A stretch of 64,000 nt of DNA. It comes from an uncultured Bacteroides sp. Lineage in GTDB: Bacteria; Bacteroidota; Bacteroidia; Bacteroidales; Bacteroidaceae. The position numbers and the translations under genes were made by a program. This document shows positions 51,513 through 61,800 of this stretch, piece by piece. The notes beneath the pieces are model-generated. The model ran no database searches. It saw only the letters and a program-made list of their open reading frames with translations, and was not told the DNA's origin. The stretch spans positions 1-64,000 of the forward strand of contig NZ_CAUCSQ010000022.1 in NCBI RefSeq assembly GCF_958445495.1, written 5' to 3'. The first letter of the stretch is position 1; every line of letters begins with the position of its first letter.

Positions 51513-52340
51513 TTAAAGTGTTATCTTATTGGTTGCCGTCCGCTCTCTCAGTAGAAGGGACGGTTGTATGCCGAAATGTGCTTTGAAACTGCGTGAAAAA
51601 TGGGAAAAGCTCTCGAAACCGAGTTCTATCAGGAATACCGACGGTTTCAACTGTTTTTGTGTTATCAGCCGATAGGCTTCTTCCAGCCGCTTCGATAATA
51701 ACCAGCGTCCGGGAGTTATTCCGAACTCACGCAGGAAATCCCTCCGGAAGGTGGAAAGGCTTCGTCCGGCAGCTTGCGCCAGTTGTTCCAGAGGAAGGTT
51801 TTCCCGGTAGTGGGTTTCCATGAAAGCCTTCAAGTTGGTTTTTTGTAAACGGTTCCTGTAATAAAACCAGCGGTGGAGTTCCGGGCAAATGCAAGTCAAT
51901 ACATTCAGGCATTCTTGTATTTTGATGCAGGTGAGTGGAATATTTGCCCGGAAATTATTGTTAATGCCGGCTGTAATGCCGGATATGAGACTCTGGAGCA
52001 GCAGGTGGTTCGGTATGGGAATGCAGTCCTGCCTTTCATCCGAAGGAGGAAAACAGGATATGAAATTGTGTAGTAAATAATCTGTTACCGCTTCTTCACT
52101 GATACGGATACATATGATTTGCATGTCCGTATCTGTATGGAACGTTATCGGTTCTCTGCGGGATATAATCCAGCCGCAGCCTTTTTCCAGAGGATGGGAT
52201 GTTCCGCCTGCAAACATATTCCCTTTTCCGAGGCAGACATATGCAAACAGAAAGTCATTGCACCGGTATTGTGCCGGTTTCCCGGCAACGACCGATGTTT
52301 TATACATGACCGGATATTCCGGAACTGTCTTTTGCTTCAT
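51513..52340 (-). CDS. AraC family transcriptional regulator in the efflux operon
   Basis: About 275 residues. The C-terminal AraC domain (LEQLAQAAGRSLSTFRRDFLREFGITPGRWLL and KPSVFLIELGFESFSHFSRSFKAHFGIQPS) follows an N-terminal effector domain. I start at the ATG at 52340 (MKQKTVPEYP), which overlaps the end of the MFS gene by four bases (ATGA); an upstream ATG at 52424 would overlap that gene far more. Its position between an MFS exporter and a TetR/RND set suggests control of one or both exporters. Confidence 0.87.
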   Translation of the reverse strand: MKQKTVPEYPVMYKTSVVAGKPAQYRCNDFLFAYVCLGKGNMFAGGTSHPLEKGCGWIISRREPITFHTDTDMQIICIRISEEAVTDYLLHNFISCFPPSDERQDCIPIPNHLLLQSLISGITAGINNNFRANIPLTCIKIQECLNVLTCICPELHRWFYYRNRLQKTNLKAFMETHYRENLPLEQLAQAAGRSLSTFRRDFLREFGITPGRWLLSKRLEEAYRLITQKQLKPSVFLIELGFESFSHFSRSFKAHFGIQPSLLLRERTATNKITL

Positions 52341-53542
52341 ACTGTTTCCTCCTTGTCTTTTATGGCATTCGACAACGTGCCTGATGTCACGATGCAGGTA
52401 CATATCCAGGCTCCGGCGCAGCACGCTACGATGATGATGCTTGTCGTATGGAGCATATTCCCCAAGCCGGTAAGCGGAGAAAGCGCTCCTCCGAACAGGA
52501 ACATCAGGAAGCCCAACAAGGCTGAGGCATTGCCTGAGTTCCCGCGTTCCATGTCAAGCGCCAGCGTGGTGGAACTGGGTAATATCAATCCCAGGAAAAA
52601 CAGGAAGGTAAAAAGCGCGCATTCTACGATGGCGGCCGGCGCATCGGTGACAAACAAGGCGGCTACCGCCAAACTGACAAGGCCAAAACCGATGACTCCC
52701 GTACGCATGGCCCGTGCCGCGTTGCTGAAACGCGAAACGGCAAGGCTTCCCAGCATGACAGCTATGGCATTCACTCCGAAGCAAAGGCTGTATGCTACGG
52801 GCGACAGCCCGTAATGGTTTTGGAATATGAAAGGAGAAGCCGCTATATAGGTGAACATTACTCCCATCGCAAAAGCCTGTACCAGTACATAACACATGAA
52901 ACGGGTATTGCGAAGCACCGGTACGTAGTGTTGGAATGCAGAGAGTGCGCTGCCCGTCTCCCTCTGTTCTTTCGGCAGTGATTCTTTAAAGAACTGCAAT
53001 ATGAATATCAGTAGAATTCCGATAACCAACAGTATCCGGAAGATGCCTTTCCAGTCGGTTACTTGTAACAGAAAGCCGCCCAATACCGGTGCGCAAACGG
53101 GGGCAATTCCCTGTACGCTGCTCAGCAGGGAGAAGAAACGGGCCAATTCTTTGCCTTCGTAAAGGTCTGTAGCTATAGATTTGGAAATGACTACACCGCC
53201 TGCACCCGCTAATCCTTGTACCAGACGGAAAAATACGAACCAATAGATATCCGGTGCGTACAGACACCCTGATGTGGAAATGCAGAAAACGCCTAATGAG
53301 AGCAACAATAGAGGTTTCCTGCCATACCGGTCGCTCAAAGGCCCGATAATCAGTTGTCCTGCCGCTAATCCTACCATACTGAATGTCAGGCTCAGTTGCA
53401 CCAGGGAGGCAGTCGTATGAAAATAACCGTTCAGAGCCGGAAGGGCAGGCAGGTAAAAGTCTGTGACGAAGGGACCGAATGCTGAGGTGACGCCAATCAC
53501 CGCCAACAGGTAATTTTTTGAGTTTCTTACTTTTACATTCAT
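52337..53542 (-). CDS. MFS drug exporter, Bcr/CflA type
   Basis: This 401-residue protein has about 12 membrane helices. It shows FVTDFYLPALPALNGYF in helix 1, GQLIIGPLSDRYGRKPLLLL as motif A and LVQGLAGAGGVVISKSIATD in helix 4, all characteristic of the Bcr/CflA branch. It probably exports a drug or small metabolite. It is the first gene of the leftward block and overlaps the AraC gene by four bases. It is divergent from a second AraC gene. Confidence 0.9.
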   Translation of the reverse strand: MNVKVRNSKNYLLAVIGVTSAFGPFVTDFYLPALPALNGYFHTTASLVQLSLTFSMVGLAAGQLIIGPLSDRYGRKPLLLLSLGVFCISTSGCLYAPDIYWFVFFRLVQGLAGAGGVVISKSIATDLYEGKELARFFSLLSSVQGIAPVCAPVLGGFLLQVTDWKGIFRILLVIGILLIFILQFFKESLPKEQRETGSALSAFQHYVPVLRNTRFMCYVLVQAFAMGVMFTYIAASPFIFQNHYGLSPVAYSLCFGVNAIAVMLGSLAVSRFSNAARAMRTGVIGFGLVSLAVAALFVTDAPAAIVECALFTFLFFLGLILPSSTTLALDMERGNSGNASALLGFLMFLFGGALSPLTGLGNMLHTTSIIIVACCAGAWICTCIVTSGTLSNAIKDKEETV

Positions 53543-53664
53543 TGTTTTTTCGTTTTTTGATTACGTTGCAAAGTTCCCCACTTTTGTCGGATAAGTTTCG
53601 TCCTAATCCAAGCTAAGATTGTTCAAATAGTGATAAACACGGGGCATTTTACAAACAATAATCT

Positions 53665-53672
53665 TATATTTG
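53665..53672 (+). promoter_or_regulatory. Candidate -7 element for the AraC gene at 53693
   Basis: TATATTTG matches TAnnTTTG and lies 20 bases before the ATG. No clear -33 box is seen. Confidence 0.55.
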
Positions 53673-53692
53673 TTCCGTAATTTATTTTGTTT

Positions 53693-54508
53693 ATGAACTA
53701 TACGGATCAATTCGGCATCGTTCCGGTTACCGATGACATGGATTTGTTGTTTCCGGAGAATGATATGCGGCGTACCCGGATAGGCAGGGTTTGTTTCGTG
53801 CTCATACGGCAGGGGGGCGCACGGGTGGAAATAGACGGGAACGGCGTGTTGCTTCATGAAGGCTCGTTCGTATTCCTGTTGCCCAATGTGCTGCTTCATG
53901 GGCTGTCGCATACGGAAGATTTCCGGTTCGGGTATGTATTTTTCGATTTCGATTATTTGTCCGACTTTCCCCTGCTGCTGAAACCGGACATCTCCGACCG
54001 GGCAATCAACGCGCCCTGTCGGAACCTCGATGCGGAAACTTTCCATTTGATGGACAATTATTTCGATTTTATCGGCAAGCGTCACCGGAAAGGTGAAAAC
54101 TGCCAGGCGGTCACGAAAGGACTGCTTTTCGCTCTTGTCATGGAGGTGAGCCGTTTTTATGCGGAGGGGAGTGCGGTGGTGGAAGTTTCCCGCCAGGATG
54201 AATTGGCGGACAGGTTCTTCCGTTTGCTGCATGTATATTATAAGGTGGAGCACAGCGCGGCATTCTATGCCGGCCGGCTCTGTGTGTCGGACAAACACCT
54301 GATGCGTACTGTCAAACGGAAAACCGGACGCACATTCCATTTCTGGCTTTCCGATTTCCTGATACGCGAAGCCAAATTGCAGCTCAAGACCACCGATAAG
54401 AGCATTACGGAGATTTCCGAAGAACTCCGTTTCCCGGACTCTTCTTTTTTCGCCCGTTTTTTCCGCAAGCATACGGGTGTCTCACCCTTACAGTTCAGAA
54501 AAGGTTGA
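53693..54508 (+). CDS. AraC family transcriptional regulator
   Basis: About 271 residues with a cupin-like N-terminal sensor half and a C-terminal AraC DNA-binding domain (about 170-271). ITEISEELRFPDSSFFARFFRKHTGVSPLQFR is the second helix-turn-helix. The first is less typical (SAAFYAGRLCVSDKHLMRTVKRKTGRTF). I use the ATG at 53693 rather than the TTG at 53687. It is divergent from the Bcr-type exporter gene and may control it. A leftward open frame on the opposite strand (53603-54472) is a shadow without domain features. Confidence 0.87.
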   Translation: MNYTDQFGIVPVTDDMDLLFPENDMRRTRIGRVCFVLIRQGGARVEIDGNGVLLHEGSFVFLLPNVLLHGLSHTEDFRFGYVFFDFDYLSDFPLLLKPDISDRAINAPCRNLDAETFHLMDNYFDFIGKRHRKGENCQAVTKGLLFALVMEVSRFYAEGSAVVEVSRQDELADRFFRLLHVYYKVEHSAAFYAGRLCVSDKHLMRTVKRKTGRTFHFWLSDFLIREAKLQLKTTDKSITEISEELRFPDSSFFARFFRKHTGVSPLQFRKG

Positions 54509-54572
54509 GCGGGTTTTTCAGGCGGTTCGTGCAATCCGTTCCGGCGGAAGCCTTGAATTTCCAATCGGAGAA

Positions 54573-54611
54573 AGAGGTTGTCTCAAAGTGGAAAAGAATG
54601 AGACGGCCTCT
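54573..54611. terminator. Hairpin between convergent araC-type and GH3 genes
   Basis: AGAGGTTGTCTCA (54573-54585) pairs with TGAGACGGCCTCT (54599-54611) with two G-U pairs. It sits in the 116-base convergent gap. There is no long T run. Confidence 0.5.
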
Positions 54612-54624
54612 GTAGGATAATCCG

Positions 54625-56871
54625 TTATTCCCCTTGTTTTAACGTATATTCTTTTGATAAGCGCATGTCTGCTGACGAAGCGCCTATGTGAAAGCGGAAT
54701 GTTCTTGCAGGTAATTTCCATGTACCGGTAGTTTCATCGTATTGGTCGAGATAGGAAACGGGAATGCTGACGGTGATGTTTTCCGTTTGTCCGGGCGGAA
54801 GTTCCCGTGTTTTGGCAAAACCTTTCAGTTCTTTCCGCGGGCGGTTGTCTTTCATGCCTGGGATACTTGTGTAGACTTGTACGGTTTCTTTTCCTTTCAT
54901 GTTGCCTGTATTGGTTATCCGGCAGGAAATAAGGACGGAATCTTCTTTTTGGCTTATCGTTAAATTGTCATAATCGAAAGTGGTGTAGGACAGGCCGTAG
55001 CCGAAGGGGTAAGATACCGGTTTCCGGTAGGTGTCATAGTAGCGGTAACCGACGAATAGGCCTTCTTTATAACGGACCGTATCCTGATTGGCATCGCTTC
55101 CTTTTACCGGGAAGCCGGAGGCGGACGGAACGTCTTCGTATTTTATCGGCCACGTCATCGGAAGTTTGCCCGATGGCGTGACTTTTCCCGTTAGAATATC
55201 GCAGATGGCATTGCCGCCTTCCTGTCCCGCCAGCCATGAGACGAGTATGGCGTCCGGCTGTTCTTTCCAGGAAGCAGTTTCTATGACTCCGCAAACGTTG
55301 AGTATGACTATGACTTTTTTCTTTTGTTCATGAAAAGCCTGACAGACTTTGTTTATCAGTTCTTGTTCTGTGCCGGTCAGCAGGAAATCATCTTTTATGT
55401 CGCGGTCAATTCCTTCGCCGGAAAGGCGTCCTAAGGTGATGATGGCTATGTCTTGCGATTGCGCCAGCCGTTGGATGGTGGAATTATGTATTTGCATTTC
55501 ATTCACTCTCGGTATCGTTTTTTCCATTTCATAAGCAGGCAATTTGGCTGATTCCTGCTTTATATACTGCCTATACATTTCTTCAAGCTCGGCGTTTATC
55601 TTCAACCCGGCGTTTTCCAGGCCTTTTGCCAGTGATACGGTATAGGCGCTGTTCACGTCTCCGCTGCCTTTTCCTCCGGGAATAAGGTCGTATGACGAAA
55701 TTCCGAAGACGGCTACTTTACAGCTACTTGTAACGTCCAGAGGCAGTGTGTTGCCTTCATTCTTTAAAAGCACCATCCCTTCCGAAGCTGCGGAACGGCT
55801 GACGGGGGCGTGGGCTTTCAAATCCGGCCGGTTGGTATAAGTCTGTTTTTGGAAGCGCGGGGTTTTAGTAATCAATTTCAATACGCGCTTTACATTTCTA
55901 TCGATAACGGAGGCCGGTAATTTGCCGGATGTTACGGCATCGTTTATGCCGCATTGCTGTTTTTTCAATCCGGGCATTAGCAAATCGTTTCCTGCATACA
56001 TTTGTTTAACGGGATTCGTCCCGCCGAACCAGTCGGACATGACTATTCCCCGGAATCCCCATTTCTTGTGTAACAACGTATCGAGCAATGCCGGGCTTTC
56101 CGATGTGTATGTTCCGTTCAGCCTGTTGTAAGAGCTCATCACTGTCCAGGGTTTGGCTTCGCGGACGGCTATCTCGAATGGTTTCAGGTAAAGTTCGTGA
56201 AGTGCGGCGGGGGATACCTGTGCATTATATTCCCTGCGGTTGGTTTCCTGATTGTTCAAGGCGAAGTGTTTGAGGGAGGTTCCTACTTTGTTTTGCTGGA
56301 TACCGGTAATCATGGCTGCCGCCGATTTTCCCGATAATACGGGGTCTTCCGAAAAATACTCGAAATTACGGCCGCACAGCGGGTTTCTCATAATGTTTGT
56401 GGCAGGGGTAAGCAAGATATCCACTCCGTATTCACGGGCTTCGTTTCCCATAGTGCGTCCGACGGATTTTATCAGTTTGGTGTTCCAGGTGGACGCCAGC
56501 GAAGTGGCAATGGGAAATTGTGTACAATAGAACGTACTGTCAGTTCCTTTACGGAAAGGTGAGATTCGCAATCCTGCCGGTCCGTCGGCAAGTACAATCG
56601 AAGGGATTCCCAAACGTGGTACGGCATGGGTTATTCCGGCCGCTCCCGGCACTATTTTCTGCGTGTTGCCTATGACTGCCGGCGGTATGCTGTCTGCTGT
56701 TTTCGGCATGTCGTCATCGCCCGAACCGACCAACAGGCTGATTTTCTCGCTCAATGTCATTGCGGAAACTGTTTTTTCTATTGAATCCTTGCTCAATTGC
56801 GGCAAATCTTGTGCCATCGTACCTTTCATTAAACCGAAGGAACATGTAGCCATGAGAATCATTTTCTTCAT
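54625..56871 (-). CDS. Glycoside hydrolase family 3, beta-glucosidase type
   Basis: About 748 residues with a cleavable signal (MKKMILMATCSFGLMKGTMAQ), so it is exported to the periplasm or surface. The GH3 barrel (about 30-350) has LADGPAGLR, SLKHFALNNQE and the nucleophile Asp280 in GIVMSDWFGG. The second domain (about 370-600) and a C-terminal fibronectin-III-like domain (about 660-735) complete the three-domain form typical of BglX-like enzymes. The likely activity is removal of terminal beta-glucosyl or related residues; the precise substrate is unknown. I start at the ATG at 56871; an earlier in-frame ATG at 56925 would spoil the signal. Confidence 0.92.
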   Translation of the reverse strand: MKKMILMATCSFGLMKGTMAQDLPQLSKDSIEKTVSAMTLSEKISLLVGSGDDDMPKTADSIPPAVIGNTQKIVPGAAGITHAVPRLGIPSIVLADGPAGLRISPFRKGTDSTFYCTQFPIATSLASTWNTKLIKSVGRTMGNEAREYGVDILLTPATNIMRNPLCGRNFEYFSEDPVLSGKSAAAMITGIQQNKVGTSLKHFALNNQETNRREYNAQVSPAALHELYLKPFEIAVREAKPWTVMSSYNRLNGTYTSESPALLDTLLHKKWGFRGIVMSDWFGGTNPVKQMYAGNDLLMPGLKKQQCGINDAVTSGKLPASVIDRNVKRVLKLITKTPRFQKQTYTNRPDLKAHAPVSRSAASEGMVLLKNEGNTLPLDVTSSCKVAVFGISSYDLIPGGKGSGDVNSAYTVSLAKGLENAGLKINAELEEMYRQYIKQESAKLPAYEMEKTIPRVNEMQIHNSTIQRLAQSQDIAIITLGRLSGEGIDRDIKDDFLLTGTEQELINKVCQAFHEQKKKVIVILNVCGVIETASWKEQPDAILVSWLAGQEGGNAICDILTGKVTPSGKLPMTWPIKYEDVPSASGFPVKGSDANQDTVRYKEGLFVGYRYYDTYRKPVSYPFGYGLSYTTFDYDNLTISQKEDSVLISCRITNTGNMKGKETVQVYTSIPGMKDNRPRKELKGFAKTRELPPGQTENITVSIPVSYLDQYDETTGTWKLPARTFRFHIGASSADMRLSKEYTLKQGE

Positions 56872-57092
56872 ACGAATTCTTTTTAATAAATTGTTATTGT
56901 GAATTACACGGCAAAGTTCCGTCAATTGGGGAAAAAAGATTAGTCTGGAAAGTTCAAACCTGTTTGCCTGAGAAAGTCAGATTCGGAAAAGGTGTTTTTG
57001 GGTGTTGCCTGGCGGGAATTGTTTGTTTGGCTTCGGTTTTTAACCGGTCCCGTTCTTTTTCCGGTGTTCCGGATATCCGGAAGGGGAGTCTT

Positions 57093-57142
57093 GAAAAAGA
57101 ACTGCACGGATGCTGTCCTGTGTGCAGGCATTATCCGTGCAG
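57093..57142 (-). terminator. Terminator after the hmu operon
   Basis: CTGCACGGAT (57102-57111) pairs perfectly with ATCCGTGCAG (57133-57142). Read leftward it is followed by TTCTTTTT. It lies 20 bases past hmuV and separates the heme operon from the GH3 gene. Confidence 0.85.
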
Positions 57143-57161
57143 TGTTGAGGTTATATGAGTA

Positions 57162-57488
57162 TCATTCGGGAACGTATATTATTTCCCCGTTGTCCAGTTC
57201 ATAAGCGATACCGACTTTTTTACCGCGTTTTCCCTCTTTCTTGTCCTGGTTTTCCGAGGGAGTGTACCGGTTGATTTTCTCTCCTTCTTTGGTGATGATT
57301 TCCATGTTTTCCTTACCCGGATTTTTTACCATGGTGAAATCTTCCTGGGAGAATACTTCCGTCATATTGTACCGGCTGACAAGAGCAACCATTAAGGCTA
57401 CTGCAAAGACCATTGCGACGTCGAACAAATTGGATACTACGCTGATTGGGTCGGCGTCTTCTTCTTTTCGTAACAGGTTATGTTTCAT
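57162..57488 (-). CDS. hmuV: DUF2149 protein, HmuV-like (ExbD-type partner)
   Basis: This 108-residue protein has one membrane helix (about 20-39) containing Asp23 in NLFDVAMVFAVALMVALV. That is the layout of ExbD/TolR, in which an intramembrane Asp carries protons. The rest is a small charged extracytoplasmic domain ending in ELDNGEIIYVPE. It overlaps the ExbB-like gene by four bases (ATGA). The pair probably forms a proton-driven motor serving the heme system (inference). It is the last gene of the operon. Confidence 0.82.
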   Translation of the reverse strand: MKHNLLRKEEDADPISVVSNLFDVAMVFAVALMVALVSRYNMTEVFSQEDFTMVKNPGKENMEIITKEGEKINRYTPSENQDKKEGKRGKKVGIAYELDNGEIIYVPE

Positions 57489-58102
57489 TTTGCAGCCGGT
57501 TTAGTAGTTGTACGGTTTTCATTCAGAAGTTCGGAAATGAATTCCAGGTTAGTCATATCTTGCAGGTACCAGCGTTGCTTTACCTGTTGTGTCAGGAAAC
57601 CTACGGCTCCCGCTACCAGCCCGACCACGGTGGTCGCAAAAGCTATTTGCATGTTGTAAGCCATGGAAGCGATGTCACCGCTTGCCAGTCCTGCCAGGGC
57701 GGGTCCCATCGGAATCAATGTTCCCATTAGCCCCAGGATAGGGCCCAGTTTAGTCAGTGTCTTGGAGATGGCGAGGTCTTTGTCCGCCGCAATTTCGAAA
57801 TTAGCCAGCAGGCGCTGTACTTGTGCGGGGGTGTCGCGGGCATCCAATACTTGATGCATATACAGGATGACGAGCGATTTTGATTTTTCCGGCAATTTTG
57901 ATTTCAGTTCTCCTACTGTTTCAGAGGTCAGTTTTCCCAATTCGTTACGGAGCAAGGCTTCGGTTTTGCGGATGGTCATGTATTGTCCGTAAAAACTGCC
58001 GGCAAGCAGCAATGCCCGGCAAAAGAGAATGATTAATAATACGATGACAGGAACGAGTAATCCTGTTGAAATCCAGTATAAAATATCCGATATGAAATTC
58101 AT
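57485..58102 (-). CDS. hmuU: MotA/TolQ/ExbB proton channel protein, HmuU-like
   Basis: This 205-residue protein has three hydrophobic helices (about 13-35, 115-140, 150-175), as in ExbB/TolQ. The conserved stretch is TLTKLGPILGLMGTLIPMGPALAGLASGDIASMAYNMQIAFATTVVGLVAGAVGF. It should assemble with the DUF2149 protein encoded by the overlapping gene to use the proton gradient. It lies between the HmuT-like gene (35 bases upstream) and hmuV. Confidence 0.9.
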   Translation of the reverse strand: MNFISDILYWISTGLLVPVIVLLIILFCRALLLAGSFYGQYMTIRKTEALLRNELGKLTSETVGELKSKLPEKSKSLVILYMHQVLDARDTPAQVQRLLANFEIAADKDLAISKTLTKLGPILGLMGTLIPMGPALAGLASGDIASMAYNMQIAFATTVVGLVAGAVGFLTQQVKQRWYLQDMTNLEFISELLNENRTTTKPAAK

Positions 58103-58137
58103 GTTGTTTATTATTTAATAGGTAATTGAATTATTTC

Positions 58138-58839
58138 TTATTGTTTTACGTTTTTCCGTTTGTTTCTGTTCCGGAAGTTCCACCAGGCAAGGCCGATGAT
58201 TCCTCCTGCCAAAGCGATAGCCAGGACTCCTGCCAATGCTTTCCAGTCTATTTCACTGACACCGGCGGCCGAGGTCCTTCCGTTGACGGTGGCTACAATC
58301 CCCAGGATGGCTACCAGTGCATTTGTCAGGAAAAACAGTTCGAGGCGCAGTTCCTTTTCCGGCAGTAGATAGAGCAACAGGTATCTGCCGGCGGGAACGG
58401 CTGCCAGGATGAAAGCGGCATAGCTCCAGGCTATGGTCTGGAAGGAACTGCCCGGGAAAGCAAAAATAAGGTACACCAGGCCGCTGAATAGGACCGGGAA
58501 AATCAATAAGCCCGGAAACCAGCGGAGGAAACGGTACATTACAATCGTACGCGGTTTGACCGGATAATCGTTCGCCACATGAACGGCTAACATGGCATAG
58601 GCCATCTGCACGCAGACTTCCACGCTAAGCAGTACGGCAGTGTCCAACATTAGGGGTTGGTTGCTAAGCCAGTTCGCTATCTGGGTCTTGGATTGTTCGA
58701 TGGCATAAGGCCACATGAATCCGGCAAACACGGCGCAGATAACAGCGATAATGCATACCGCCGTTAGTTTCCAAAATGTTTGCTTCAACAGGAAGTTGAA
58801 TGCCGTCAGAAGCATAAGTACAAGAACAACTGTATCCAT
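58138..58839 (-). CDS. hmuT: Multi-spanning membrane protein, HmuT-like
   Basis: This 233-residue protein has about seven hydrophobic helices and no enzyme motif that I can recognise. It occupies the position of HmuT in the hmuYRSTUV locus of Porphyromonas gingivalis, between the CobN-like protein and the ExbB-like protein. A role as membrane partner in heme handling follows from that context only. It starts 47 bases after hmuS. Confidence 0.72.
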   Translation of the reverse strand: MDTVVLVLMLLTAFNFLLKQTFWKLTAVCIIAVICAVFAGFMWPYAIEQSKTQIANWLSNQPLMLDTAVLLSVEVCVQMAYAMLAVHVANDYPVKPRTIVMYRFLRWFPGLLIFPVLFSGLVYLIFAFPGSSFQTIAWSYAAFILAAVPAGRYLLLYLLPEKELRLELFFLTNALVAILGIVATVNGRTSAAGVSEIDWKALAGVLAIALAGGIIGLAWWNFRNRNKRKNVKQ

Positions 58840-58886
58840 TTTCTTTATAGTTACAAATTACGGGTTATAAATTGCAGGCTCCTGTC

Positions 58887-61800
58887 TTATAGTTGGTTGC
58901 TTTTGCGACGTTTGCGTACGAAGACTATCAAGGCCAGTATGGCAATGGCTACGGCGATACCGACTGCTACATTGCTTAGCGTGTTGGTTTGCTCTTCGGC
59001 GGCCTGGTTCATTTCTTCTTTTTTCATAACCACTCCTTTGTCGTTGCCGCTTGTTTTCGCTTCACGGATTCTGGAGATATTCTCTTTGTATTGCGCGGCT
59101 GTCTTTGCATCTGTTTTGGAACTGATGTAATCGCGTAATTTGGCATTGTCACACACAAAACCGGAACAGGAGGGACGATAGGTGTTGACTATCTCCGTGT
59201 GTAGCTTGCTCAGCTCGGCCACTTGTTCCTCACTTGCTTTCCATAATCCTTTACGGGCGCTTTCGAGCATGACGGCCGTCATTTCTTCTAGTGCGGCGGG
59301 ATTCTGTTGCTCGAAATATTTCTTTACTCCCAGATTGAATCCGTCTTTTACATATACATTGTAAATGTTATCCCAAAGCTCTTTATCGATGGCGGCGGGT
59401 TTCATCACGTTCCATCCGTAAGTGTTGGTGATAACTTCGGCGAATTCGCCTGCTGAAGAAGCTCCTCCTTTCATTTTCTCTTTGATATAGGCAGGATTCA
59501 GGATGGTGGTACGGCTCTCTACGCCGACAGCTTCTTTGAGTTCTTGCATCTTCATGTTGTTACGGTTGCGGTAGTCGCTGAGGTAGGCATCCGGGTCTTT
59601 GCCGGTTACGTTGCGTACGGCAAGGTTCATGCCTCCCATGAATTCATATACATGGTCCAGGCTTAAAGCCCCCCATGTATTGCTTTGACGCGGTTGTACC
59701 ACTACGTCCGTACGTGTCAGCGCGGCTTCGAAAGCGAATTTCTGGAATGTCTCCCAGTTTTTCTCACTGCCGTAGTAGGCTCCCATATTATTGAGATAGG
59801 TATCGGCAATCTCCGATTCGTTTTCCCACCGGTCGCCGGATTCCACCATTTCCTGGATGCCGGTGCCGTACATGCCGTTAATTCCGCCGAATACACGGAA
59901 AGCCGAGATTTCCCTGGCGTCTTTCGGGCTCAGGCCTTTTTCTGTCAAGACCCGTTCGGTTTCAATGATGCTTGCCGCCACTTGATTCTCGTATGTGTCG
60001 TTTTTCGCACCGGCGGCCATTTCCACCGCACGATTAATCAGGAACAGGCGGGAAGCTGCAATATCGCGGAGCTGGCCGGAGGTTTGGACTACCACGTCGA
60101 TGCGCGGGCGGCCCAGTTCTTCCGAAGGAATCAGTTTCAAATCGCTGACACGGCCGAAAGCGTCTCTGACAGGTTCCACACCGAGCATATAAAGTACTTG
60201 TGCAATCGTTGCCCCTCCCGTTTCGATAAACTCGGACGACCAGAGGGTATAGCTGACCTTACGTGGTATGGAGTCGTTATGGCGTTGCTTGTAGGTTTCA
60301 ATGGTCTGTTTGGCTAAGGCAATGCCTTTTTCCCATGCGGATTCGGTCGGGGTGGCTTCGGCATTGATGGCGTACATGTTACGTCCTGTCGGCAATGCAT
60401 TGGGATTGGCTATGGGGTCGCCTCCCGGAGTAGGGGCGGTGTAGCCGCCTTTCAATGCATTCATCAGGCTGCCCAGTTCTTTTTCGGGACTTGTAAGAAG
60501 TGCATTTTTATAGTTTCCTACATTCTTGACGGTACGTTCCACTTCTGTCACTGCCAAGGCAAATTCTATTTCTGCTTTGCTATATTCTTTGGCGTTTTTT
60601 CCCATAGCGGCCATCATGCCTTTCATACCCTGCATTCCTTGCGGTTTCTCCGGTTTTCCGTTCTTCTCCGTTTTATCGGCGATGTTTGGAGATTCCGCCT
60701 TTCCCTTATTCGCTTTCATGGCGGTTTCCATCTTCTTTATGGCTTCCGGAGTCGCTCCCATTGTTTTGGCTATCTCCATTGCTTTTTCCCTGTCCATGCC
60801 GGCTCCCATTTTTCTCATGGCTTCTTTCATGCTTTCAGGTATTTTCCCGTGAGGAGACTTTTCACTTTGCGCGGGATGTGCTCCTGTTGTTTTTTCCTTG
60901 TCAGCCTTGTCTTGTTTTGCTGCCGCCGCCATCATCATAGCCAGCATTCCTTTCGGAGCGTTTCGGTCCGCTTCTATTTGCCGCGCTTTTGCAAGTTCCT
61001 GCGGAGTGATTCCGGCGGTGCGGCAAATCAGTTCGTCGGTTGCCTGGGCGGGGTTGGCTATCAGCTTTTCTACTAATTGGCGTGCGGGATTCAGGTATCG
61101 CTGCGTGAACAGGCTGCGGTGTTTGCTGACGGCATCGGTCGCCTTGCCCCGTTGTTTGTCAAGGGCCAGGAGGCTGTATGCAATGGGTTCTGTCGCCATG
61201 GCATAAACTGAGGAAGTGATTCTTTCCGGTTCGTACGGAACTCCCATCGTATAGAGTTGGCCGGTGATTTTTTCCGTAGCCAGTTCTTCCGCAAAGTTCT
61301 CGATACGGGCAATTTCATCTTCCGTATAGGGTTGGTTGGCAATGCTGTCTAGGCCCAAATCCCGGTGGATTCCCATTTCTACGGTCAATGTCTTGACGGC
61401 TAATGATTCTTGGGTTTTGTCGTTTTTGGCGGAATTATTGTAAATCTTGATTTTTTCCATCAATTCACGGTAGATGCCGCGCACACTGCTTTCAAGGAAA
61501 GGAGGGGTGAGGTATGATTGCAATGTTGCATAAGAACGGCGTTTAGCCATCATTCCTTCGCCTACATTCCCGATAGAGTAAATATAGAAGTGAGGAACAG
61601 CCCCGACTAAACGGTCAGGCCAATCGTTGCTGCATAAGGCAACCTGTTTTTTAGGAGTGAACTCCAGGCTGCCGTGTGTTCCGAAATGGATTAATGCGTC
61701 GGCTTTAAAACCGTGTTGCATCCACAGGTAAGAGGCGATGTAGGTGTGGGGAGGAGCGGCATTCGTTCCGTGGACTACCTGGAAAGAGTTGTCTCCGCTT

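Noticed and set aside
53603..54472. 289-codon leftward frame overlapping the AraC gene
   Set aside because: The rightward frame has a clear AraC DNA-binding domain and a promoter. The leftward one has no recognisable features.
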